From positions 1 through 33,274 of the forward strand of contig JAUYET010000070.1 of the NCBI GenBank assembly GCA_030691265.1: a stretch of DNA of 33,274 nucleotides. Direction: 5' to 3'. The first letter of the stretch is position 1, and every line of letters begins with the position of its first letter. Both the position numbers and the translations under genes were made by a program. The DNA comes from Pseudomonadota bacterium (lineage in GTDB: Bacteria; Pseudomonadota; Gammaproteobacteria; Burkholderiales; Thiobacillaceae). Shown one piece after another: positions 25,897 to 33,185 of this stretch. The notes beneath the pieces were generated by a model. The model was not told the origin of the DNA and searched no databases. It was given only the letters and a program-made list of their open reading frames with translations.

Positions 25897-26435
25897 TTGC
25901 AGCATCGTCCACGTTTTCATCGTGATCATTGCCAACCTCATGCAGGCGTCCCAGCAATTCCGGCAACGCCGTCTGCACGGTATCCCACACCACATCAAGG
26001 TTGATCTCAAAGTAGCCATGCGCAATCCGGTTACGCATTCCACGCATGCTGCGCCACAGAATCTCAGGATGCCTGATTTGAAAACTCGGGATACCCATCC
26101 ATTACCTTCGTCGCCGCCTCGCCAATCACCACTAGCAGCCTGTCGGACTTTGGAATTGTCGGCTGCGAAGCGACCGCAGCGGCCCATTTTTCACCGGCTT
26201 TTTGGCCCATAGCCGGGCTATGGGCCGGCAAATCCGGCAAAAACTGGCCTCGCTGGGGTCGATTCTCGCTATCGACGACCAAAGCCCGACAGGCTGCTAG
26301 GCACATAACGACAGCGCTTTGGGTGCGCCGGTCGGCAAGCAAATCCTTCTTGCTCAGGCCATCGACAAAACTGCACGCGTCTTCAGCCGCTTGCCGGATG
26401 TGGTCTAGGTAATCAGGCAGCCGGTTATCGGTCAT
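25886..26435 (-). pseudogene. hepT: HepT (HEPN) toxin gene, interrupted by a MITE and a frameshift
   Basis: HepT is a HEPN RNase toxin silenced by MntA, which AMPylates its RX4HXY tyrosine. The N-terminus (MTDNRLPDYLDHIRQAAEDA to TQSAVVMC) starts at the ATG at 26435 and overlaps the mntA stop as ATGA. A 163-bp MITE then inserts 55 codons in frame, followed by VVIGEAATKVMDGYPEF. Next the frame is lost at a four-T run (plus-strand 26081-26084); removing one T restores FQIRHPEILWRSMRGMR. The catalytic motif RNRIAHGY survives but only in the shifted frame, so the gene is probably inactive unless the T is a sequencing error. Confidence 0.85.
26135..26297. mobile_element. 163-bp MITE with 19-bp terminal inverted repeats
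   Basis: GCAGCCTGTCGGACTTTGG (26135-26153) and CCAAAGCCCGACAGGCTGC (26279-26297) are inverted repeats with one mismatch, flanked by a TA at each end within CTAG sequence. TA duplication in CTAG is characteristic of IS630/Tc1-type elements. Internal hairpins are present (GGCCCATAGCC-G-GGCTATGGGCC). No coding capacity of its own. Removing it with one TA rebuilds an uninterrupted HepT core. Confidence 0.85.
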
Positions 26436-26722
26436 ACCGCCACCGCCTCTGCAAGCACCTGATCGCGGAACCTAGGCGGCAAGTCGCCTGGCGTGAGTAG
26501 ATCAACCGGCACGCCAAGTAATGCCTCCAACTCAACTTGCAGTCCGCCGAGATCGAACAACGTCGCACCTGGCAATGCATCTACCAGCAGATCGAGATCA
26601 CTGCCGTCCTTATCCGTACCGTGCAGTACAGAACCGAAAATCCGCGGGTTAGCAGCATGGAAACGGCTTGCCATCTCGCGCACAGTGGCTCGCTTAAGAT
26701 CAAGCACAACAGAGGGTTTCAT
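26432..26722 (-). CDS. mntA: MntA nucleotidyltransferase antitoxin
   Basis: The 96-residue minimal nucleotidyltransferase has the family signature GS-X10-DxD: G30, S31, D42 and D44 in IFGSVLHGTDKDGSDLDLLV. MntA antitoxins transfer AMP to a tyrosine of their HepT partner to block its RNase activity. The ATG at 26722 gives normal length, and the stop overlaps the hepT start as ATGA. The gene is intact although hepT is damaged, which is tolerable because an antitoxin alone is harmless. Confidence 0.92.
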   Translation of the reverse strand: MKPSVVLDLKRATVREMASRFHAANPRIFGSVLHGTDKDGSDLDLLVDALPGATLFDLGGLQVELEALLGVPVDLLTPGDLPPRFRDQVLAEAVAV

Positions 26723-26739
26723 TATTCTTCTCCCGCACC

Positions 26740-27102
26740 CTAGGCCGCTTTCGCCAGGTCGAACTCGGCGTGGATGCGGCTAAATGGCACGAAGAGGCGG
26801 CCGTTCTCATCCTTCTCGACCAATCCGCGCTCGATCAGCGCCGTCATGTCGCGATGCACCGCGCTGGCATCGCGGTCAAGACGGCGTGCCAGTTCTCTCA
26901 AACCACAATGTCCGGCCCTTTGCAGCGCCTCCAGGGCGCCCCAGCGTGCGGGCGTGAGCAAGCGGAACAAACTGGCAGGGGACTCAAAGCTCATGAATTC
27001 CCCAGCGTACTCACCAGAATGCCAGGCCTGGATGAACTGTTGCCCTGCCTGCTCCAGGGTAGCCATTACGTCGGGCTGAATTCTGATCGTCAGTGTTCTC
27101 AT
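26740..27102 (-). CDS. HTH antitoxin (TumA-like / HVO_A0114 family)
   Basis: The 120-residue protein starts MRTLTIRIQPDVMATLEQAG and contains FESPASLFRLLTPARWGALE followed by a winged helix: GLRELARRLDRDASAVHRDM, then GLVEKDENGRLFVPFSRIHA. This matches the MarR-like HVO_A0114 family of putative DNA-binding regulators that pair with TumE-type toxins. The ATG at 27102 follows GGAG and overlaps the toxin stop as ATGA, so the toxin gene comes first, the reverse of the common order. It should neutralise the toxin and repress the operon. Confidence 0.8.
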   Translation of the reverse strand: MRTLTIRIQPDVMATLEQAGQQFIQAWHSGEYAGEFMSFESPASLFRLLTPARWGALEALQRAGHCGLRELARRLDRDASAVHRDMTALIERGLVEKDENGRLFVPFSRIHAEFDLAKAA

Positions 27103-27383
27103 GCTTTTCTCCTCTGCCTGACTGCGTCGATAAAGTCCTTGATGAGCGTCGGCACGTCCACGAAGCAATAGGGTGATTGCGTATCCCCGTCATGACGGGG
27201 ATCGCCCTTGCCTCGCTCATTGTCAAAGCCGATTACGCGTATGCCATTTTCCAGATAGACCAGCCGATACTTGTTTGGATGCTCCGAGGGCGGAACTGGC
27301 CTGGGCACCTCCCAGATCACCATGCGCACCATGGCGCCGTCATCAAAATCCTGCTCGAAGCGGTAGAGCAACTCAGCTTTCAT
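27099..27383 (-). CDS. TumE-family (DUF6516) toxin
   Basis: The 94-residue protein matches the TumE / DUF6516 pattern: MKAELLYRFEQDFDDGAMVRM, VIWEVPRPVPPSEHPNKYRL, then VIGFDNERGKGDPRHDGD and a C-terminal LIKDFIDAVRQRR. The conserved FDNERGKGDPRH block is the likely active region; the mechanism is not established to my knowledge. The ATG at 27383 is chosen over an upstream start because it gives the family N-terminus. A perfect 20-bp palindrome (27183-27202) falls inside the GDPRHDGD coding region. It is coupled to the HTH antitoxin by a 4-base overlap. Confidence 0.8.
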   Translation of the reverse strand: MKAELLYRFEQDFDDGAMVRMVIWEVPRPVPPSEHPNKYRLVYLENGIRVIGFDNERGKGDPRHDGDTQSPYCFVDVPTLIKDFIDAVRQRRKA

Positions 27384-27443
27384 GTTGATGTTTTTATCAA
27401 CACAAAGAACTGTTGTCAATCATATCAACCTAAGCCGCATGGC

Positions 27444-27600
27444 TCAGCCCCACCCCGCCAGCAGCAACATCCCCGCCAGAACCCACGGCCAGGCGCGACG
27501 CCCAAACGTCACCATCAACAACCCGGCCAGCGCCGCATACCACCCAAAGTGCGCCAACTTGTCCCACGGCGCAGGAATCAGCCCGCCCTGTCGGCGTGCG
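27444..27600 (-). pseudogene. VanZ-like gene fragment, copy A
   Basis: The minus strand encodes LIPAPWDKLAHFGWYAALAG and GRRAWPWVLAGMLLLAGW, then a stop. It covers the middle of a VanZ-like membrane protein. Positions 27449-27585 match 29418-29554 with 8 differences in 137 bases. The ends are fused to unrelated sequence on both sides, including the tail of a dead ParE gene. Confidence 0.65.
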
Positions 27601-27930
27601 CCGACAAACGCCGGCAAACGGCCCGACGAACATCACCCAAAACAATCGGGAAAAACACAGGATTTTCGATCGCCAATCCAAGCAAGGCCTCAATTTCCTG
27701 GAGAAACGATGCGCCCAAGCCAGCACGCTCGCGTTCATACCAATCGGCTGCAGCGTCGAATTCTCACCTGGCAACCTTGCGAAAAACCAGCGTTCGACTC
27801 ACCTCCGCCAACGCTCGGCAGCTTCAGCCTTGATGCTCTCCCAAGGAATCACGTTATCCGGCGCTGCATCGTCTTCAGCGACACGCTGTTCAAGAAAAAC
27901 AAGCTCGGCGGGCGTCGATGAAGGCAGCCC
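27578..27930 (-). pseudogene. Decayed ParE-type TA pair
   Basis: The end of an antitoxin-like frame (LPSSTPAELVFLEQRVAEDD, ending AAERWRR) stops at 27799 and overlaps a GTG-started ParE-like toxin. The toxin reads SRTLVFRKVAR, an in-frame TGA at 27764-27766, then EFDAAADWYERERAGLGASF and FPIVLGDVRRAVCRRL before fusing to unrelated codons. The nonsense codon and the missing C-terminal strand make it non-functional. No clear antitoxin start is visible; 27931-28095 holds nothing I can assign. Confidence 0.7.
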
Positions 27931-28095
27931 CGCATCCACAGCCAAGAATAGCGCACAGCCACAAATCAATCCGTCCGCAACATATCGGCAAGTTCTCCTT
28001 CAGACAAAACCACATCCGGTTCACGTGGATGGAAAGTGATTTTTTGCACTGGCAAAACCTCAGTCTCAATCCACATGCCACAGCCTTTTCGTCGT

Positions 28096-29274
28096 TCATT
28101 CCAGCCAGCGCTCCACCGCCATCGCCAGAAACTGTTCCAAAGGTACGCCCCCCGTTCCCACCAGTAGGCCGGGGCGCGCATTGAAGGTGTTGGTAAAGGT
28201 CTGCAAACCGGCCAGGGCTCCCTTGCTACGCCCACTCTTGACCTCGATGCCGACTACCTTATCGCCATGTCGCAGAACGAAGTCCACTTCCTGATTGCGT
28301 TCACGCCAGTAGGTGACCCCCATGCCCGGTGCTGCATTGTTCAATAAATGCGCACCAACAGCGGATTCGACCAGACGGCCCCAAAGCTCACCGTCTTGGC
28401 GCGCACTTGCAAAACTTTGGGAGAGTTGAGCGGAAATAAGCGCCGTGTTGAGCGCCAGCAACTTAGGGCTGGCGGCCCGGCTACGGGCCTTATCGCCAGC
28501 ATGCTTGTCCAACCCGGTCAACATCCAGGCACCCCCCAACAGCGACAAATAGTGCGCCAAGGTCGTGGTGTTCCCGACATCCTGTAGCTGCCCGATCATC
28601 TTCTGATAGGAAAGAATCTGTCCGGAATAACTGCAACCAAGTACGAACAGGCGGCGAAGCAGCGCGGGTTTGTCAATGCGCGCCATCTGCAGAACATCGC
28701 GGGAGATCGTTGGCTCGATGATTGAGTCCAGCACATAGCCTTTCCAGCGGAATTCGTCTTCAACCAAGGCAGCTGCGCCGGGGTAACCGCCGAAATAGAC
28801 ATAACGGTCCACATCCCAACCAAAGGCTGCCCGCATCTCAGTGAATGACCAGTGAGAAACGCGGATGAGTTCGAATCGCCCTGCCAGGCTTTCGCGCAAA
28901 CCTTGCTGCATCAGAAATTGCGAAGAACCCAGTAGCACGACCTGCAAGGGCCGCCCGGCAAAGCTGTCTTCATCCCACAGCATTTTGACGGCTTCTGACC
29001 AGCGCGGAATCTTCTGCACCTCGTCCAGCACCAGCAGTGCCGGACCTTGCGCCAGCATCAGCCGAGCCAGTCGCCACTGCTGCTCAATCCAGCCCGCATC
29101 AGGCGCGGCGGGCAGATCGGCGCTGGCGTAGTGCGATTGCTCGCCAAAGGCAGCCATGGCCTGCCGTGCAAGGGTGGTTTTGCCAACCTGACGCGGCCCA
29201 GCAAGGATTTGCAAGAATTGGCGTGCCTGCTGGAGACGGGCAGACAGGACGGCAAGCTGGTCACGGACGTACAT
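28096..29274 (-). CDS. AAA ATPase with DUF4143 domain
   Basis: The 392-residue protein combines an ATPase domain (Walker A GPRQVGKTT at 26-34; Walker B ALLVLDEVQKI near 79; sensor segment LQVVLLGSSQFLM) with a C-terminal DUF4143 region. That region has the nuclease-like motif YWRERNQEVDFVLRHGDKVV followed by GIEVKSGRSKGALAGL; the D...E-x-K arrangement is that of PD-(D/E)XK nucleases. The biological role of these proteins is not settled; a defence or mobility link has been suggested by their patchy distribution. A strong AGGAGG precedes the ATG. A palindrome upstream may autoregulate it. Confidence 0.92.
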   Translation of the reverse strand: MYVRDQLAVLSARLQQARQFLQILAGPRQVGKTTLARQAMAAFGEQSHYASADLPAAPDAGWIEQQWRLARLMLAQGPALLVLDEVQKIPRWSEAVKMLWDEDSFAGRPLQVVLLGSSQFLMQQGLRESLAGRFELIRVSHWSFTEMRAAFGWDVDRYVYFGGYPGAAALVEDEFRWKGYVLDSIIEPTISRDVLQMARIDKPALLRRLFVLGCSYSGQILSYQKMIGQLQDVGNTTTLAHYLSLLGGAWMLTGLDKHAGDKARSRAASPKLLALNTALISAQLSQSFASARQDGELWGRLVESAVGAHLLNNAAPGMGVTYWRERNQEVDFVLRHGDKVVGIEVKSGRSKGALAGLQTFTNTFNARPGLLVGTGGVPLEQFLAMAVERWLE

Positions 29275-29298
29275 GGACCTCCTTTATTTGCTCATAGT

Positions 29299-29318
29299 AT
29301 TGAGTAAAAATACTCAAT
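29299..29318. promoter_or_regulatory. Operator-like inverted repeat upstream of the DUF4143 gene
   Basis: ATTGAGTA and TACTCAAT, four A bases apart, form a perfect 8-bp inverted repeat centred 34 bp upstream of the ATG. It overlaps the stop of VanZ fragment B. Confidence 0.6.
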
Positions 29319-29600
29319 CAATAGCGTTTTTGCAAGATTCACCTCGCAGCCCCCACACTCCCTCATAAATCTCCAGACCAGGATGGCGGCCGGGCAAGGC
29401 AAACTGATGCCACTCGTCCCACCCCGCCAGCAGCAACATCCCCGCAAGAATCCACGGCCAAGCGCGACGCCCGAACGCCACCATCAACAACCCCGCCAGC
29501 GCCGCATACCACCCAAAATGCGCCAACTTATCCCACGGCGCAGGAATCAGCCCGACTGCCTCCGGCTGGCTATTGGCGCGCGCCGACAGCCGACCTCGTT
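29314..29600 (-). pseudogene. VanZ-like gene fragment, copy B
   Basis: The frame reads EAVGLIPAPWDKLAHFGWY, GRRAWPWILAGMLLLAGWDE, WHQFALPGRHPGLEIYEG and a short unrelated tail. The DKLAHF start and the Q-FxLPGR block are VanZ-like; VanZ-related proteins occur in polysaccharide and exosortase clusters. There is no start codon or N-terminal helix, and the C-terminal part is replaced, so it is truncated at both ends. It shares 94% identity over 137 bases with copy A, so the two flank the TA remnant and DUF4143 gene. Confidence 0.65.
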
Positions 29601-29608
29601 ATTGCGGT

Positions 29609-29780
29609 TCAGCTTTCCTTGAACACGTCTTCCAGCGACGCGGCGTCCAGGATGTTGTCGGTCCACTGTTCGAGATGCTCCAACGTGGCATTGTCCAGAC
29701 GAGTTTGAATGGCTTCACCCAAGAGGCCGAAGCGGCGAGTCAGGAGTCGGTAGAGCACGGCGCCCCTGCCAACGCTTCGC
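29609..29780 (-). pseudogene. C-terminal DUF4351 fragment of an Rpn-type nuclease
   Basis: The minus strand encodes AVLYRLLTRRFGLLGEAIQT then RLDNATLEHLEQWTDNILDA and ASLEDVFKES before a TGA. This is the C-terminal DUF4351 domain found in Rpn/PD-(D/E)XK putative transposase proteins. The nuclease domain is missing, so it is a relic. The span 29781-29871 holds a GGGGTCAG tag (29814) and no gene. Confidence 0.65.
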
Positions 29781-29871
29781 CACACACCTCACGATATGTA
29801 ACGCATGACTCGGGGTCAGAGTAATTCGCCATTTCTTCTCTGTATCGAACTTTCATCGACTACGATCCGCC

Positions 29872-30027
29872 GGCTTGCGCTGGCGCACCACCTATCCGGC
29901 GGATGCCTTCCTGGCGGCGATCCACCAGGCCGCTCACTATGGCTTGTACGATCTGGGCCGTCTTGAGAAACTCATCTTGCAGCACGTGGCTGGCAATTTC
30001 TTTGCGCTCGGGGATGAGGATGCGTGA
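29872..30027 (+). pseudogene. istA: IstA transposase, C-terminal remnant
   Basis: The plus strand encodes GLRWRTTYPADAFLAAIHQA then AHYGLYDLGRLEKLILQHVA and GNFFALGDEDA before a TGA. This is the C-terminal end of an IS21-family IstA transposase. The DDE catalytic core upstream is gone. The stop overlaps the istB start by 14 bases, as in intact IS21 elements. Confidence 0.8.
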
Positions 30028-30775
30028 GGCGCTCCCGACCCAACTCGCGGCCTTGCGTTTGCCTGGCATCGCCGCTGTCCTCGAGGAGGAGCTGGCACGC
30101 GCCGAGCGCGAAGGGACGCCGGCGGTCGAGGTGATCGAGCGTTTGTTCGCTGCACAGATCGCTCGCTGCCGCGAGAAACGGCTGGCGTATCGCCTGGCCC
30201 AGGCGAAGCTGCCCTGGCCGTGGACGCTGGCGACGTTCCCCTTCGAGCGCCAACCCAGCGTCGATCGCGCCCAGATCCGGGCACTGGCCGGTCTGGATTT
30301 CCTGCGCCGACACGAAAATATCCTGATCGTCGGTCCGCCGGGCACGGGCAAGACCGGTATCGCGATCGCGCTTCTGCGCGAAGCCTGTCTGAGTGGCCAT
30401 CCCGGGCGCTTCTATAACGCGCAGGTGCTGCTTGATGAGTTGTATGCCTCGCTGGCAGATCGCTCCACCACCAAACTGCTGGTTCAGCTGGCGCGGATTC
30501 AGCCGCTGGCGATTGATGAACTGGGATATCTCTCCCTCAAGCCCGAGCAGTCCAATGCGTTCTTCCGCCTCATGGATCAGCGCTATGACCGCGTATCGAC
30601 CATCCTGACCACCAATCTTGAGCCGGCCGACTGGTATCCGCTGTTCAACAACAAGCCTCTGGTCGATGCCCTGATCGATCAGTTCCAGCATCGTTGCATT
30701 ACCTTGCGTTTCGACGGCCCTTCCTTGCGCACCTCCGCTCCTTCTACCAAAGCGCGCAGCAAGAAGGCGTCCTGA
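30014..30775 (+). CDS. istB: IS21-family helper ATPase IstB
   Basis: IstB is the AAA+ protein that chooses targets for the IstA transposase. The 253-residue product has the usual N-terminal helical region, Walker A GPPGTGKT at 107-114, Walker B LAIDELGYLSL near 164, and the conserved IstB block STILTTNLEPADWYPLFNNK. The ATG at 30014 overlaps the istA stop; another ATG at 30020 is possible. The gene is intact but its transposase partner is truncated here, so it can act only with an IstA from another copy. Confidence 0.93.
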   Translation: MRMREALPTQLAALRLPGIAAVLEEELARAEREGTPAVEVIERLFAAQIARCREKRLAYRLAQAKLPWPWTLATFPFERQPSVDRAQIRALAGLDFLRRHENILIVGPPGTGKTGIAIALLREACLSGHPGRFYNAQVLLDELYASLADRSTTKLLVQLARIQPLAIDELGYLSLKPEQSNAFFRLMDQRYDRVSTILTTNLEPADWYPLFNNKPLVDALIDQFQHRCITLRFDGPSLRTSAPSTKARSKKAS

Positions 30776-31085
30776 TCGTTTCCGACTCGCCGACGAACTG
30801 AACCACCGCTATGCGGGGCGCCGCCCCGCACCCCGCACTCGCCGTGAGGCAACCCCCGGGGATGGAAAACCCCCATCCCCGACCGTTGCCGCAGTGTATC
30901 CGCCGTCCAAGGCGTCAAGGGGCTTTCGCGGCATAAACGCGAGCGATTGACCTCCCGCGCATATCCCGCTGGCTTACCACGTTCGCATTTATTCCACGGT
31001 CCCCTTGACCCCTTTCCCGGCTAACGACCGCGCATTTGCCGGGTCCGCTTTTATGAGCACATGTGGGTCAGTTTTAGTGAGCGGC
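30776..31085 (+). mobile_element. Right-hand non-coding end of the IS21 remnant
   Basis: The stretch after istB holds hairpins (GGGGATGG / CCATCCCC near 30856) and ends with GTGGGTCAGTTTTAGTGAGC at 31065-31084, typical of the GTGGGTCA terminal repeats of IS21-family elements. The exact terminus is uncertain and the left end of the element is missing. No gene is present. Confidence 0.65.
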
Positions 31086-31577
31086 GAGGATGGAATGAAA
31101 TTTCCCGATTTCTTGGCATTAGGACAAAGAGTTTTCTGCTCACGAATGCGAGATTTTTGTGTTGCTGTCAGCGGCGTTCTGAAAGTCGCCCAAATTTGGC
31201 GGTTTGAAAATGGTGCGTTTTCTTCATACGTTTTCTTCGGTTGAATATTGTCAAGAAGCCCTTCTGGTCCTTCTTCCTTCGCGCCTAGCGCGAATGCATG
31301 CTCAATGCCGTCGTAAGGAAATGGCTTCGCTCGTACCCGTCATGGCCCGCAGAGACGGTGATTTTCAAACCGCCAGGTTTCACCGAAATTCACGCAGCCG
31401 CTGACATGTTGCGGGAAAACCACAAAATCACCATCGGGGTGCATGAAAAACATGTCGATGATTGTCTGTCGCACGGCGGTAACGCAGAATGCTCCCAGCT
31501 TCCCGGATTCGGGCAGTGGCAGCAAGCAGTGACCGACCACGTGGTGTCATTGCAACCTGTTAAAACCAACTCTCTTT
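31086..31577. other. Gene-free region upstream of the porin, with a 15-bp distant inverted repeat
   Basis: I find no supportable gene in these 492 bases; short frames in it have no recognisable content. TGGCGGTTTGAAAAT (31197-31211) is exactly inverted at 31361-31375. It could be the ends of a small lost element or an mRNA leader structure. The porin promoter must lie here but I cannot place it. Confidence 0.5.
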
Positions 31578-31589
31578 TTGGAGAAATCT

Positions 31590-32621
31590 ATGCAAAAGAA
31601 AATTATCGCTCTGGCCATCGCCGGCCTGGTTTCGAGCGGCGCCTTCGCTCAGTCTAACGTGACCGTCTACGGCATCATCGATACCGCCATGGAATCGCGC
31701 ACGGTATCTGGCGACGTCACTGCGGCAAACAACATCACACGCTATAACGGTGTTTCTGGCGGTTATATGACTTCCCGTCTTGGCTTCAAGGGGTCCGAAA
31801 GTTTGGGCGGCGGCATGTCTGCAAACTTCATGGTTGAGACTGGCCTTGGGACGGATGCCCCGACCACACTAGCCCCGGCCGCAGGGGCCGCGAACACAGC
31901 AACCATGCTCGGTGATCGCTCCTTGACCGTTGGCCTGTCGGGCAACTTTGGTTCGGTAAACCTGGGTCGTCAGTACTCTCCGATTTTTAACGTAGCGGCC
32001 GCCGGCGACACCTTCATGTATGCGGGCGCCGGCTCTGCTGCAAATATCATCGGTGGCAATACCTCGGTTCGCCGGAACAACTCCATTCGCTACGATTCGC
32101 CCAGCATGAGCGGCTTCACCGCTGCGATCATGTGGGACGCCAACACCGAGAACACAACCAATGTAACCAAGAAAAATGACCAAGCGACCGGCTTAAGCCT
32201 TCGCTACGCGAATGGCCCCGTCGCTGTTGGTTACGGTTATGAGAAAGTCACTGTCACTGAAGCAACAGGCACCGATCAGCGCCGCAACGCTCTTACCGCC
32301 GGGTATAACTTTGGCGTGGTGTCGGTTCAGGGTGGTCACCTGACGAACAAGGTCAGCAACGGCGGCGCAGACAACGCTGTGACCTATCTGGGTGTCAAGG
32401 CTCCTGTGGGCGCTGCGGGTACGGTGCGGCTCCAGTGGGGCAAGATGAACGACAGGAACGTTACAAACGCCGATCAGAACTTCTGGGGTCTGGGTTACGG
32501 TCATGCTATGTCCAAGCGTACGAATCTGTACGTCAACTACGGCACGTTTGACAACAAGATCAATGCCGCTGGTGTGAGCGATTGGCGCTCCCTTCAAGGC
32601 GGCATCAATCACAGCTTCTGA
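31590..32621 (+). CDS. Gram-negative (betaproteobacterial-type) porin
   Basis: The 343-residue outer-membrane protein has a signal peptide (MQKKIIALAIAGLVSSGAFA) followed by QSNVTVYGIIDTAMES, the classical start of betaproteobacterial trimeric porins. Later hallmarks are SRLGFKGSESLGGGMSANFM, LGRQYSPIF and a C-terminal phenylalanine after LQGGINHS. It forms a general diffusion channel. The ATG is preceded by GGAG eight bases away. Codon use is less GC-biased than in housekeeping genes, as is common for highly expressed porins. An intrinsic terminator follows, and a group II intron starts just after it. Confidence 0.95.
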   Translation: MQKKIIALAIAGLVSSGAFAQSNVTVYGIIDTAMESRTVSGDVTAANNITRYNGVSGGYMTSRLGFKGSESLGGGMSANFMVETGLGTDAPTTLAPAAGAANTATMLGDRSLTVGLSGNFGSVNLGRQYSPIFNVAAAGDTFMYAGAGSAANIIGGNTSVRRNNSIRYDSPSMSGFTAAIMWDANTENTTNVTKKNDQATGLSLRYANGPVAVGYGYEKVTVTEATGTDQRRNALTAGYNFGVVSVQGGHLTNKVSNGGADNAVTYLGVKAPVGAAGTVRLQWGKMNDRNVTNADQNFWGLGYGHAMSKRTNLYVNYGTFDNKINAAGVSDWRSLQGGINHSF

Positions 32622-32671
32622 TACCTTGCGGTCCTAGTAAGAAATAATTGGGGTCAGAAAGCAGTATCTTG

Positions 32672-32698
32672 AACGGCCACCTTCGGGTGGCCGTTTTT
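32672..32698 (+). terminator. Intrinsic terminator after the porin gene
   Basis: AACGGCCACC and GGTGGCCGTT form a perfect 10-bp stem with a TTCG tetraloop, followed by a T run. A GGGGTCAG repeat tag (32650-32657) lies between the porin stop and the hairpin. Confidence 0.95.
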
Positions 32699-32702
32699 CA
32701 TG

Positions 32703-33134
32703 GTGCGCCCGGCAGGGCGCACTCACTTGGAGGTGGAAGTCCTCTACTCGCCCGACAAGGGGAAGTTAGCCGAACGGCAAGGGTGTTCTGGGCGACTGGA
32801 AATCTGGAGGAAGCTGAAGGCAAAGCGCTGGCCTGACGAACAGGAAGCGGATACGAGGCGGCACGGCGGGGTGAGCAGGCCAATATCTGTGAAGCCAGAA
32901 ACTTGTACGGAACGCCGTGACGTAAATCCGACAGGCATAAGCGTGAAGGTGGGTGCGTCATACCCGGGGAGATCTGCATGGGTGCCGAGGGGGAACCTCC
33001 GTGCTACCGACATCGAGAGGTGTCGGGAGGCTCATGCAGAAGTCAGCAGAGGCCATAGTAGGTGTCGGCACGAACCGAAGGGCCGAACATTGAAAGCCGC
33101 GAGTAGGCGGCGGGACCACACGGACAGTCGATGA
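32703..33134 (+). mobile_element. Group II intron, 5' part (domain I region), truncated
   Basis: The segment starts with GTGCGCCCGGCAGGGCGCAC, matching the GUGYG 5' end of group II introns. A GGAGGTGGAAGTCCTCTAC block follows, then CATGCAGAAGTCAGCAGAGG and AACCGAAGGGCCGAACATTG, blocks I associate with bacterial introns just before the maturase gene. It begins 7 nt after the porin terminator stem. Insertion just behind terminators is a habit of group IIC introns. No maturase domain, domain V or 3' end is seen; IS21-like end sequence takes over after about 33134. Confidence 0.7.
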
Positions 33135-33140
33135 CCCCGA

Positions 33141-33185
33141 TGGCCACTTCAAACTCCCCCACTTATGGCCACCCAAACTCCCCCA
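33141..33185 (+). repeat. IS21-like terminal repeats
   Basis: TGGCCACTTCAAACTCCCCC (33141-33160) and TGGCCACCCAAACTCCCCC (33166-33184) are tandem near-copies of the multiple terminal repeats seen at ends of IS21-family elements. They differ from the GTGGGTCAG end at 31065, so this is a second element. The rest of the window (33186-33274) holds no recognisable gene. Confidence 0.6.

Noticed and set aside
31298-31657. 119-codon plus-strand frame overlapping the porin start
   Set aside because: It overlaps the porin signal peptide in another frame and resembles nothing.
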